Source: Corynebacterium aquilae DSM 44791
GTDB lineage: Bacteria > Actinomycetota > Actinomycetes > Mycobacteriales > Mycobacteriaceae
Direction of reading: 5' to 3'
NCBI RefSeq assembly: GCF_001941445.1
Contig: NZ_CP009245.1
Location: 519,992 to 583,991 of the forward strand
DNA length: 64,000 nt
The notes below the pieces were generated by a model. The model made no database searches and was not told where the DNA came from. It saw only the letters and a list, made by a program, of their open reading frames with translations. How positions within the stretch are numbered: the first letter of the stretch is position 1; each line of letters begins with the position of its first letter. The translations under genes and the position numbers were made by a program. This document shows, piece by piece, positions 53,936 to 62,653 of this stretch.

Positions 53936-55180
53936 GTGAAGCTGACACACGCAGTGGACGCATGGCTCGTCGAACACAGCGACGACGTCCGATCCTGGTT
54001 CACCCACCTCCACACCCACCCAGAACTCAGCCACCAGGAACACAACACCACGGCCTTCATCGTCCACACCCTGCGCACCCACGGCATGCAGCCACACCTA
54101 TTCAACCCCACCGGCGCCATGGTCGACATCGGCCCCACCCCCAACACCATCCCCACCTTCGACCAACACGCCCCCGCCCAAACCCCCGGACTCAACCCCA
54201 CCGCCACACCCCACCACCCCCACATCGTCGCCTTCCGCGGCGACATCGACGCCCTCCCCATGGAGGAACAAACCGGCCTCGACTACGCCTCCACCAACCC
54301 CGGAGTCATGCACGCCTGCGGACACGACGCCCACGCCACCATCGTCCTCGCACTAGCCTGCGCCCTCAAAGCCAACGAACACCTCCTCACCAGCCCCGTA
54401 CGCTGCATCTTCCAACCCGCCGAAGAAGTCATGGACGGCGGCGCCCCCGACATGATCGCCCAAGGCGCCCTCACCGACGTCGCCAGCATCTTCGCCGTCC
54501 ACGCAGAACCCAAACTCAAAACCGGACAAATCGGCGTCAAAGCAGGAGCCATCACCTCCGCCGCCGACGTCCTCAGCATCACCGTCACCGGCCCCGGCGG
54601 ACACTCCAGCCGCCCCCACATGACCGCCGACGTCGTCTACGCCCTGAGCAAACTCGTCACCGAACTGCCCGGACTCTTATCGCGCCGGGTCGACCCCCGC
54701 ACCGGCACCGTCTTGGTTTTCGGGCACATCGAAGCAGGGCACGCCCCCAACGCCATCCCGGAACAAGGAGTGGTCTCCGGCACCATCCGCACCGCCGACA
54801 TGGCGGTGTGGCGCACCATTCACCCCCTGTTGGAAGACCTCATCCACCAGGTGATCGCCCCCACCGGCTGCCGTGCCACCATCAACTACCAGCGGGGCGT
54901 GCCGCCAGTGATGAATGACGACGCCGCCACCGCGCTACTGGCCGAAGCCGCCCGCAGCATCGACCCACACTGCCTGATGGAAGCCTCCCAATCCTCCGGC
55001 GGCGAAGACTTCTCCTGGTACCTCGAGCACGTACCCGGCTCCATGGCACGCCTCGGCTGTCACGCGGGCCAAGGTGCACTTCACGATCTGCACCGCGCCG
55101 ACCTGGTCGTCGACCCCCGCGCCATCGGCGTCGGCGTGCGCCTATTTGCCTCCATCGCGCAACGCCTCGCCAGCGACTAA
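53936..55180 (+). CDS. M20 family amidohydrolase (hippurate hydrolase-like)
   Basis: The 414-residue protein starts at GTG 53936. It is an M20D peptidase/amidohydrolase: metal ligands in MHACGHDAHATIVLA, the catalytic Glu in IFQPAEEVMDGG, His in VHAEPKLKTGQ, and the late GGEDFSWYLEHVPG. The dimerisation domain lies between (DVLSITVTGPGGHSSRP). Members hydrolyse N-acyl amino acids, indoleacetyl-amino acids or N-acetyl-diaminopimelate; the substrate here cannot be read off. An insertion of about 30 residues (near HAPAQTPGLNPTATPHHPH) is unusual. Base composition changes abruptly from C/A-rich to ordinary near 54670, inside the gene. Confidence 0.85.
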   Translation: MKLTHAVDAWLVEHSDDVRSWFTHLHTHPELSHQEHNTTAFIVHTLRTHGMQPHLFNPTGAMVDIGPTPNTIPTFDQHAPAQTPGLNPTATPHHPHIVAFRGDIDALPMEEQTGLDYASTNPGVMHACGHDAHATIVLALACALKANEHLLTSPVRCIFQPAEEVMDGGAPDMIAQGALTDVASIFAVHAEPKLKTGQIGVKAGAITSAADVLSITVTGPGGHSSRPHMTADVVYALSKLVTELPGLLSRRVDPRTGTVLVFGHIEAGHAPNAIPEQGVVSGTIRTADMAVWRTIHPLLEDLIHQVIAPTGCRATINYQRGVPPVMNDDAATALLAEAARSIDPHCLMEASQSSGGEDFSWYLEHVPGSMARLGCHAGQGALHDLHRADLVVDPRAIGVGVRLFASIAQRLASD

Positions 55181-55374
55181 AGCCGATTGCGGCCCGCATC
55201 AAACCCGGCAGTGGGGGAGTAAGGCGGGGGCTTAACGGCACCCCACCAGGGCAAGTGCGTACACTTGGCAGTATCTGTGCCCACCGCACAACGGTGGCTC
55301 GGCGGTAGCAACCCTGATTGGAAAACAGCTACCGCGCACACACACTCAACCCAAAACCCCTTCACGGAGGATAA

Positions 55375-56784
55375 GTGTCCAAGCGCATTGTCATCATCGG
55401 TGGCGGCCCCGCCGGCTACGAAGCAGCACTGGCTGGAGCCAAGTACGGCGCCGAGATCACCTTGGTTGAAGACCAAGGCCTGGGTGGCTCCGCAGTCCTG
55501 TACGACTGCGTTCCCAGCAAGTCCTTCATCGCCGCGACCGGCATTAAAACCGACCTCCGTCGCGCCGACGACATGGGATTCGCCGACACCGCCGACACGA
55601 AGGTGCTGCGCCTGTCCGAACTGAACCAGCGCGTGAAGACCCTGGCCGCCGACCAGTCCCACGACATCCGCTCCCAGATGAAACGCGCCGGCATTCGAGT
55701 CATCGACGGCCGCGGTGCTTTCGACGACTACCAGTCCAAGCAGTCCATCCACTACGTGAAGATCACCCACGCCAACGGCGAGACTGAAACCGTCGAATGC
55801 GACCTGGTTCTCGTCGCCACCGGTGCATCCCCCCGCATCCTGCCGGGCGCCCAGCCCGACGGCGAGCGCATTCTCACCTGGCGCCAGGTTTACGACATCG
55901 ATTCCCTCCCCGAGCACCTCATCGTAGTGGGCTCCGGTGTCACCGGTGCCGAATTCGTCTCCGCCTTCGCCGAGCTCGGCGTGAAGGTCACCATGGTGGC
56001 TTCCCGCGACCGCATCCTCCCGCACGACGACGCCGACGCCGCCGACGTGTTGGAGACCGTGCTCTCCGAGCGTGGTGTCGCCCTGGAAAAGGACGCCCGC
56101 GTTGACACCGTGACCCGCACCGAGGACGGCGGGGTGTGCGTGCGCACCGCCGACGGCCGCGAGATCTACGGTTCCCACGCCCTGATGACCGTGGGTTCCA
56201 TCCCGAACACCAAGGACCTAGGGCTGGAAAAGGTCGGAATTGAAACCACCCCCTCCGGCCACATCAAGGTCGACCGCGTCTCCCGCACCAGCGTGTCGGG
56301 CGTGTACGCCGCCGGCGACTGCACCGATTTGTTCCCGCTGGCCTCCGTGGCCGCCATGCAGGGCCGCATCGCGATGTACCACGCCCTCGGTGAGGGCGTC
56401 AGCCCGCTGCGCCTCAAGACCGTCGCAACCGCCGTATTTACCCGCCCCGAAATCGCCGCCGTGGGTGTCACCCACAAGGAGATTGAATCCGGTGAGGTGT
56501 CCGCCCGCGTCATCGTGCTGCCGCTGGCAACCAACGCGCGCGCCAAGATGCGCTCCCTGCGCCACGGCTTCGTGAAGCTGTTCTGCCGCAAGAACTCCGG
56601 CCTCGTCATCGGTGGCGTGGTGGTGGCGCCGACCGCCTCCGAGCTGATCTTGCCGATCGCCGTGGCCGTCGATAAGGGCCTGACCGTCAACGACTTGGCG
56701 AATACCTTCTCCGTGTACCCGACCCTGTCCGGTTCCATCACCGAAGCCGCCCGACAGCTCGTCCAGCACGACGATCTCGGCTAA
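55375..56784 (+). CDS. lpdA: LpdA-like NAD(P)H quinone reductase (flavoprotein disulfide reductase family)
   Basis: The GTG at 55375 has a near-perfect ribosome site (CGGAGG). The 469-residue protein has the FAD motif VIIGGGPAGYEAALAGAKYG, the NAD motif VVGSGVTGAEFVSAFAELG and the second FAD motif VYAAGDCTDLFPLA. In lipoamide dehydrogenase the active site reads GGTCLNVGCIPSK; here it is GGSAVLYDCVPSKSF, so the first Cys is Ala, and the C-terminal His-Glu dyad is replaced (SVYPTLSGSI). This matches M. tuberculosis LpdA (Rv3303c), a quinone reductase without dehydrogenase activity. It is not the E3 subunit of 2-oxoacid dehydrogenases. Confidence 0.87.
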   Translation: MSKRIVIIGGGPAGYEAALAGAKYGAEITLVEDQGLGGSAVLYDCVPSKSFIAATGIKTDLRRADDMGFADTADTKVLRLSELNQRVKTLAADQSHDIRSQMKRAGIRVIDGRGAFDDYQSKQSIHYVKITHANGETETVECDLVLVATGASPRILPGAQPDGERILTWRQVYDIDSLPEHLIVVGSGVTGAEFVSAFAELGVKVTMVASRDRILPHDDADAADVLETVLSERGVALEKDARVDTVTRTEDGGVCVRTADGREIYGSHALMTVGSIPNTKDLGLEKVGIETTPSGHIKVDRVSRTSVSGVYAAGDCTDLFPLASVAAMQGRIAMYHALGEGVSPLRLKTVATAVFTRPEIAAVGVTHKEIESGEVSARVIVLPLATNARAKMRSLRHGFVKLFCRKNSGLVIGGVVVAPTASELILPIAVAVDKGLTVNDLANTFSVYPTLSGSITEAARQLVQHDDLG

Positions 56785-56802
56785 CTAAGCCACAATTTTC
56801 GC

Positions 56803-56844
56803 TACCCACCCGGCAGGTTTTTTCTCCTGCAGGGTGGGTTTTTG
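56803..56844 (+). terminator. Terminator of lpdA
   Basis: ACCCACC...GGCAGG and CCTGCAGGGTGGGT form a stem of about 14 bp with one bulge, followed by TTTTTGC, 20 bases after the stop codon. Confidence 0.85.
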
Positions 56845-56975
56845 CGTGGGGTGATTGGTGGGAGATTTTTCACGCAGGCGGGTGATTTTCGCCCTGTGAT
56901 CCTGTGGTACTCTCATGCAAGTTAGTGACCTATGCCATAAATAGTTTGGCATGCAGAAGAAAGGCCCACCCCGCC

Positions 56976-59900
56976 TTGAGTGCCCCCTCTTTTAAAAAGA
57001 TCCTCGTCGCCAACCGTGGCGAAATCGCCGTGCGTGCATTCCGTGCCGCCTATGAACTAGACGCGGAAACTGTTGCCGTTTATCCGAAGGAGGACCGCAA
57101 CTCCTTCCACCGCAGCCACGCCAGCGAGGCGTACCGCATCGGTACGGAAGGTTCCCCGGTGAAGGCGTATCTCGACATCGACGAGATCCTTCGCGCCGCA
57201 AAGGAATCCCACGCGGACGCCATTTACCCCGGCTACGGCTTCTTGAGCGAAAATGCTCAGCTGGCGCGCGAATGTGCCGAAAATGGGGTGACCTTCATCG
57301 GCCCGTCCCCGGAAGTTCTCGATCTAACCGGTGACAAGGCTCGCGCGGTCAAAGCAGCTCGCGAGGCAGGTCTGCCGACGCTGAATGAATCCGAGCCGAC
57401 CGACGATATCGATGTGCTCGCGGAACAAGCCAAGGGGCAGGCATATCCGCTGTTCGTCAAGGCCGTCGCCGGTGGTGGCGGTCGCGGTATGCGTTTCATC
57501 CCGGAGGAAAAAGAGCTGCGCCACCTCGCAGCCGAAGCCTCCCGTGAAGCGCTGAGCGCCTTCGGCGACGCGCGCGTCTACATCGAGCGTGCCGTGATTA
57601 ATCCGCAGCACATCGAGGTGCAGATCCTGGGTGACTCCACCGGCGATGTGGTGCACCTGTTTGAGCGCGATTGTTCCCTGCAGCGACGCCACCAAAAGGT
57701 GGTGGAGATCGCCCCGGCGCAGCACATCAGCGAGGAGTTGCGCCAAAAGATTTGCGCCGACGCGGTGAAATTCTGCAAGCACATCGGCTACTCCGGTGCG
57801 GGCACCGTGGAGTTCCTGGTGGATGAAGCCGGCGAGTATGTCTTCATCGAAATGAACCCCCGCATTCAGGTGGAGCACACCGTCACGGAGGAAGTCACCC
57901 AGGTTGACCTGGTCAAGGCGCAGATGCAGATCGCTGCCGGCGCCACCCTAAAGGAACTGGGTCTGACGCAGGACTCCATCCAGGTGCACGGTGCGGCGCT
58001 GCAGTGCCGCATCACCACCGAGGACCCTGCCAATGGTTTCCGCCCGGACACCGGCACCATCACCTCCTACCGCAGCCCGGGTGGTGCGGGTGTGCGTTTG
58101 GATGGCGCCATCCAACTCGGTGGTGAAATTACCGCCCACTTTGACTCCATGCTGGTGAAGATGACCTGCCGTGGCAGCGATTTTGCGACCGCTGTGGCGC
58201 GTGCGCAGCGCGCGCTGGCGGAGTTCCACGTCTCCGGTGTGGCGACCAACATTGGCTTCTTGCGTGCCCTGCTGCGCGAGAAGGACTTCACCACCAAGCG
58301 GGTGGCGACCAGCTTCATCGCGGAGCACCCGTGGCTGCTGTCTGCCCCGCCGGCCGATGATGAGCCGGGCCGAATCTTGGATTACCTGGCGGATATCACC
58401 GTCAACCGTCCGCATGGTTTGCCGCCGGCACAGATCCGTGCCGTGGATAAGCTGCCGACCTTGCCGCACACCCCGCGCCCCCGAGGCAGCCGCGACATGC
58501 TGCGCGATTTGGGCCCGGCGGAGTTTGCGAAGCGTCTGCGTCAGCAGGACGCGCTAGGGGTCACTGACACCACCTTCCGTGATGCGCACCAGTCGCTGCT
58601 GGCAACCCGGGTGCGTTCCTCCGCGCTGGTTGATGCCGCCCGCCACATTTCTTATCTCACCCCGGAACTGCTTTCCGTGGAGGCCTGGGGTGGCGCCACC
58701 TACGATGTGGCGCTGCGCTTCCTGCACGAGGATCCCTGGGCCCGACTGGATGAGCTGCGTCAGGCGATGCCGAACGTGAACATTCAGATGCTGCTGCGCG
58801 GCCGCAACGCCGTCGGCTACACGCCCTACCCGGACTATGTGTGCTCGAAGTTTGTCGATGAGGCCGCACGTTCCGGCATCGATATCTTCCGCGTGTTCGA
58901 CGCCCTCAATGACGTTTCGCAGATGCGTCCCGCCATTGAGGCGGTGCTGGAGACCGGCACCTCTGTCGCGGAGGTCGCAATGGCCTACTCCGGTAACCTG
59001 GCCGACCCGAAAGAAAAGCTCTACACCCTCGACTACTACCTGCGCCTAGCGGAGCAGATCGTCGAGACCGGGGCGCACATCCTGGCTATTAAGGACATGG
59101 CGGGCCTGATGCGTCCGGCGGCCGCCACCAAGCTGGTGACCGCGCTGCGTAAAGAGTTCGACCTGCCGGTGCACGTCCACACCCACGACACCGCTGGTGG
59201 TTCCCTGGCAACCTATCTGGCGGCCGCCAACGCCGGCGCCGACGCCGTCGATGGCGCCTCCGCGCCCCTGTCGGGTACTACCTCCCAGCCGAGCCTGTCG
59301 GCCATCGTGGCGGCCTTTGCGGATACCTACCGCGATACCGGCCTCGACTTGGAGGCCGTGTGCGACATGGAGCCCTACTGGGAGGCTGTGCGCACCATGT
59401 ACGCCCCGTTCGAGTCCGGTACCCCCGGCCCGACCGGTCGCGTCTACCACCATGAAATCCCCGGTGGTCAGCTGTCGAACCTGCGCGCCCAGGCGGTGGC
59501 GCTCGGCCTGGCGGATCGTTTCGAGCTGATCGAGGACAACTACGCCGCCGTCAATGAGATGCTGGGGCGCCCCACCAAGGTCACCCCCAGCTCCAAGGTG
59601 GTTGGTGACTTGGCGCTGCACCTGGTGGGCGCCAACGTCAGCCCCGCTGACTTCGTGGCCGACCCCCACAAATACGACATTCCGGACTCCGTGATCGCCT
59701 TCCTGCGTGGCGAGCTGGGTACCCCTCCCGGTGGCTGGCCGGAGCCGCTGCGCACCCGCATCCTCGAAGGGCGCGCGGAAACCTCTGCCGCCCTGGTCGA
59801 CGTGCCTGAGGAAGAGCGCGACAACTTGGAATCTTCGGACGTGGCCACCCGCCGCGCCTGCCTGGACCGGTTGATGTTCGCCAAGCCGGCAGCCGAGTTC

Positions 59901-60380
59901 GTGGAGCACCGCCGCCGCTTCGGAAACACCTCCATCCTGGACGATCGAGAGTTCTTCTACGGCCTTGTTGAGGGCGAGGAAACCGTCATCGATTTGGGTG
60001 ACTCCGTCGCCCTGGTGGTGCGCCTGGACGCCATTTCCGAGCCGGATGACAAGGGTATGCGCACCGTCGTGTTCAACGTCAACGGCCAGATCCGCCCGCT
60101 GCGCGTGCGCGACCACTCCGTGGAGTCCACCACCCAGGCTGCCGAGAAGGCCGACCCGACCAAGCCGGGTCACGTCGCGGCACCGTTTGCTGGCGTGGTG
60201 ACTGTCACCGTCATCGAGGGCGATGAGGTCAAGGCCGGCGATCCGGTGGCCATCATTGAGGCCATGAAGATGGAAGCCACCATCACCGCCCCGGTCACAG
60301 GCAAGGTTTCTCGCGTGGTGCTGACGCAGGCCGCCAAGGTCGAAGGCGGCGACCTGCTGCTGGTCATCGACGAAAGCTAG
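56976..60380 (+). CDS. pyc: Pyruvate carboxylase
   Basis: Pyc carboxylates pyruvate to oxaloacetate (anaplerosis). From the TTG at 56976 (AGAAAGG upstream) it has 1134 residues, like the 1140 of C. glutamicum Pyc; the frame to 56904 is not family-like. Domains: biotin carboxylase (about 10-460; VKAVAGGGGRGMRFI, IEMNPRIQVEHTVTEEV), carboxyltransferase (about 540-830; VTDTTFRDAHQSLLATRVR, HTHDTAGGSLATYLAAANAG) and biotinyl carrier domain at the end (IIEAMKMEATITAP, biotinylated Lys). All are intact. The gene is monocistronic, with a bidirectional terminator. Confidence 0.97.
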   Translation: MSAPSFKKILVANRGEIAVRAFRAAYELDAETVAVYPKEDRNSFHRSHASEAYRIGTEGSPVKAYLDIDEILRAAKESHADAIYPGYGFLSENAQLARECAENGVTFIGPSPEVLDLTGDKARAVKAAREAGLPTLNESEPTDDIDVLAEQAKGQAYPLFVKAVAGGGGRGMRFIPEEKELRHLAAEASREALSAFGDARVYIERAVINPQHIEVQILGDSTGDVVHLFERDCSLQRRHQKVVEIAPAQHISEELRQKICADAVKFCKHIGYSGAGTVEFLVDEAGEYVFIEMNPRIQVEHTVTEEVTQVDLVKAQMQIAAGATLKELGLTQDSIQVHGAALQCRITTEDPANGFRPDTGTITSYRSPGGAGVRLDGAIQLGGEITAHFDSMLVKMTCRGSDFATAVARAQRALAEFHVSGVATNIGFLRALLREKDFTTKRVATSFIAEHPWLLSAPPADDEPGRILDYLADITVNRPHGLPPAQIRAVDKLPTLPHTPRPRGSRDMLRDLGPAEFAKRLRQQDALGVTDTTFRDAHQSLLATRVRSSALVDAARHISYLTPELLSVEAWGGATYDVALRFLHEDPWARLDELRQAMPNVNIQMLLRGRNAVGYTPYPDYVCSKFVDEAARSGIDIFRVFDALNDVSQMRPAIEAVLETGTSVAEVAMAYSGNLADPKEKLYTLDYYLRLAEQIVETGAHILAIKDMAGLMRPAAATKLVTALRKEFDLPVHVHTHDTAGGSLATYLAAANAGADAVDGASAPLSGTTSQPSLSAIVAAFADTYRDTGLDLEAVCDMEPYWEAVRTMYAPFESGTPGPTGRVYHHEIPGGQLSNLRAQAVALGLADRFELIEDNYAAVNEMLGRPTKVTPSSKVVGDLALHLVGANVSPADFVADPHKYDIPDSVIAFLRGELGTPPGGWPEPLRTRILEGRAETSAALVDVPEEERDNLESSDVATRRACLDRLMFAKPAAEFVEHRRRFGNTSILDDREFFYGLVEGEETVIDLGDSVALVVRLDAISEPDDKGMRTVVFNVNGQIRPLRVRDHSVESTTQAAEKADPTKPGHVAAPFAGVVTVTVIEGDEVKAGDPVAIIEAMKMEATITAPVTGKVSRVVLTQAAKVEGGDLLLVIDES

Positions 60381-60398
60381 ACGCGCCGCTGACTATCC

Positions 60399-60445
60399 AA
60401 GCCCCGATACCACTGCCACAGCTGCACTGGTATCGGGGCTTAGTT
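60399..60445. terminator. Bidirectional terminator between pyc and a convergent methyltransferase gene
   Basis: AAGCCCCGATACCA (60399-60412) and TGGTATCGGGGCTT (60428-60441) form a perfect 14-bp stem. Confidence 0.82.
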
Positions 60446-60475
60446 GCGTGTAGCGCAAGAGCGAAAAAAGGGGGC

Positions 60476-61129
60476 TTAAGCATTCGATGGGGCGACGGCG
60501 GTAATGAGGAATTGTCGCCACGGTTCGTGCCCGGGCATGGTGCCGTGGACCAGTTCATGGTCGTAGACCTCCGTTAGCTCCCGCACCGCGATGTCAGTAA
60601 AGCCAAATGTGCAGAGAAACTCCGCATACGTGTCGCTGGTCGCCCGCGCCAGCGGCAAAGCGTTGAGCGTGTCCTCGTTGTAGGCCGAAAGATAGTGCTC
60701 TCGCCAAGCAACGCCTGCGGGTGCTGGTGCGCAACCCCACGGACCATCCGCGAGAAGGAGTTGTGCGCCGGGGCGCAGCACGCGGGCTATTTCTGGCCAC
60801 GCAGCCGCGGGGAGAGTCCAGGCAATGTTGCGCCCGATGATCGCGTCGATGCTGTCACTGAGCAGTGGCAGCGCACAGGCATCGGCCTGGAGGCAAGGAC
60901 CGGGGTGAAACGACAGCATCCCCGCTGTGAGATCAACGCCGATGGGGGAGTGTTTCTGCCCGAGTGCGCGGCTTAAAAAACCAGTCCCGCATCCCAGATC
61001 CACCGTGCGGTCGTTGGGGTTGAGATAGGGCGCGAAGATGTCGTGCCACAGTGTCCAGTTCGTGTGTGCCTGGGCGTGGTGAAAGGAGCTGGCGCGTTCC
61101 TGCCAGTACCCGGCAATCACATCAGTCAC
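60476..61129 (-). CDS. SAM-dependent class I methyltransferase
   Basis: The 217-residue protein has motif I DRTVDLGCGTGFLSRALG, the acidic ribose-binding residue in PIGVDLTAGML and motif II-like SDSIDAIIGRNIAWTL, followed by VLRPGAQLLLADGPWG. This is the UbiE/Methyltransf_11 type. The substrate is unknown. The GTG at 61129 is preceded by GAGAAAA. It is convergent with pyc and divergent from the next secreted-protein gene, so it is probably its own transcription unit. Confidence 0.82.
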   Translation of the reverse strand: MTDVIAGYWQERASSFHHAQAHTNWTLWHDIFAPYLNPNDRTVDLGCGTGFLSRALGQKHSPIGVDLTAGMLSFHPGPCLQADACALPLLSDSIDAIIGRNIAWTLPAAAWPEIARVLRPGAQLLLADGPWGCAPAPAGVAWREHYLSAYNEDTLNALPLARATSDTYAEFLCTFGFTDIAVRELTEVYDHELVHGTMPGHEPWRQFLITAVAPSNA

Positions 61130-61332
61130 AATTTTCTCAACATTCTCTTTTATTTACCCGGCCACTGCGGTAGGGTGGTGAGCCTGAAACGCTAAGGATA
61201 CAACCCCAAAACTCGTATCCTGCGCTTTATACGGTTTGCAGCGCATCTGCGAGAAAGACACTCTAAGTGTTTCTCTGTCACAGATCGTCAGCCGCACACC
61301 ATCTTCTTCCCCGACTTGCCGAAAGATTTTTC

Positions 61333-61926
61333 ATGCGCTTTAAGAAGACCGCAGCCGCAGCACTCGCCGTGGCTACCGCAATGACCGTCGCCCACCCCGC
61401 AGAGGCACTCACCCCGAAGCAGCAGGGCTACATCAACCGCATCAACGGTGCTTCCTGCACCGAGGTTCGCCTCGGACTGGCAAGCCAGGGTGTCACCAAT
61501 CAGGCCCAGCTGGCCGGCGCTGCCCAGTCTTACGCGCAGGGCCAGGCAGGCGGAAACCTCACCGCCTCCCAACAGGAGTTCGTCAACGCCGCTGTCGCCG
61601 CCGGCACCGCTAAGGCAGCTTCCTGCGGCATCAACCTTGGTGGCGCTCCCGCTGCACCGGCACCTGCCCCGGCTCCGGCACCTGCTCCCGCACCGGCACC
61701 GGCCGGCAATGCCGCACCCGCACCTGCTCCCGCAGCAGCGCCTGCTGGCAGCGTGACCCCGGCGCCTGCCGGCCAGGCAGCCCCCGCTGGCCAGGCCCCC
61801 TCCATCCTGAACTCCCTGCCGCCGCTGCCCCAGCCGGTGGCTGACGCCATCCGCGGCGCCGAGTTCAACTGGCAGCAGTTCATCGCATGGCTGCTGGACA
61901 TGCTCAACAAGTTCCTGCGCCGCTAA
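61333..61926 (+). CDS. Secreted Pro/Ala-rich protein, 197 aa
   Basis: The ATG at 61333 has CGAAAG upstream. A signal peptide (RFKKTAAAALAVATAMTVAH, cleaved near AEA) precedes a small domain with two cysteines (NRINGASCTEVRLGLASQG and AKAASCGINLG), a Pro-Ala linker of about 60 residues and an amphipathic C-terminus (FNWQQFIAWLLDMLNKFLRR). The Pro-Ala part is reminiscent of the haem-locus repeat protein at 27399. Wall-associated or exported; function unknown. Confidence 0.8.
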   Translation: MRFKKTAAAALAVATAMTVAHPAEALTPKQQGYINRINGASCTEVRLGLASQGVTNQAQLAGAAQSYAQGQAGGNLTASQQEFVNAAVAAGTAKAASCGINLGGAPAAPAPAPAPAPAPAPAPAGNAAPAPAPAAAPAGSVTPAPAGQAAPAGQAPSILNSLPPLPQPVADAIRGAEFNWQQFIAWLLDMLNKFLRR

Positions 61927-61954
61927 ACACCGCGACAGCACCAGGATCGAACAC

Positions 61955-61990
61955 AAGGCTCATCTCCTCAACGTAGAGGAGATGAGCCTT
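61955..61990. terminator. Hairpin between convergent genes
   Basis: AAGGCTCATCTCCTC (61955-61969) and GAGGAGATGAGCCTT (61976-61990) form a perfect 15-bp stem with a six-base loop. It has no clear T-run; it lies between the + gene ending at 61926 and the - gene ending at 62015. Confidence 0.65.
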
Positions 61991-62014
61991 GAATCGTTCT
62001 CACTGCAAACGACG

Positions 62015-62473
62015 CTACTTTTTGCAGATATCGTCTTCGACGGGGACCTCCAAGAAGCCTTCCGCCCAGCGGCGCACCGTTTCCCGGCCTTCCTTGGCAG
62101 CATCACCAACGGTCTTCGGAGTAAGTACCGGATCGTTGGGCAACACCCGCTCGGTATCCCCCGCCGGAGAGACACACAGGCATGCCGGCTCGCTCGGCGG
62201 AACATAGTCGCTGTCGCGCTCCTCGGGCGCTACAAACCCCGCGGGGAGCACCAATTCGGCCAAAGCCAGCAACTCCACACTGGTTTGCTCACACACAGCC
62301 CACGTCAAGCGGGTGTTGGCCGCCCAGTCTGCGCGGGCCGTGGCCACCGTGTCAGCGAGTTGCTCTACCGGCTGGTCGAACACCACAGACAGGGCGGGGC
62401 GGTCATCGATGCGATCATCGTCGTGCAGTGGCCGCACATAGAAGCGGCCGCCGTTGATCTCCATTGGTTCCAT
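62015..62473 (-). CDS. Hypothetical protein, 152 aa
   Basis: I use the ATG at 62473 (MEPMEINGGRFYVRPLHDD) because TAAACT eight bases before it would give a leaderless transcript; the frame runs to 62584. The protein is soluble and acidic, with a Trp/Cys segment (WAANTRLTWAVCEQTSVELL), a Cys in PACLCVSPAGDTER and a C-terminal EVPVEDDICKK. No family recognised. It is divergent from the GH13 gene. Confidence 0.65.
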   Translation of the reverse strand: MEPMEINGGRFYVRPLHDDDRIDDRPALSVVFDQPVEQLADTVATARADWAANTRLTWAVCEQTSVELLALAELVLPAGFVAPEERDSDYVPPSEPACLCVSPAGDTERVLPNDPVLTPKTVGDAAKEGRETVRRWAEGFLEVPVEDDICKK

Positions 62474-62653
62474 ACCAACACAGTTTAGGCTTTTCGCATC
62501 TTTGAGGAAGCCAGGCGTGCCCGCAACCGCCACACCCGCCACACCACCCTGCCCCTGTGGGCGGTTTTGCCCAGGTAAACTCAAGAAAAACCCATGTTGT
62601 ATCGCGGTAATCGTTGCCCGGCTGGCGCGTTACCCGCACCCACCGGAGGTCCC

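Noticed and set aside
55375..56784. Annotation as dihydrolipoyl dehydrogenase (E3)
   Set aside because: One of the two redox cysteines and the His-Glu dyad are missing.
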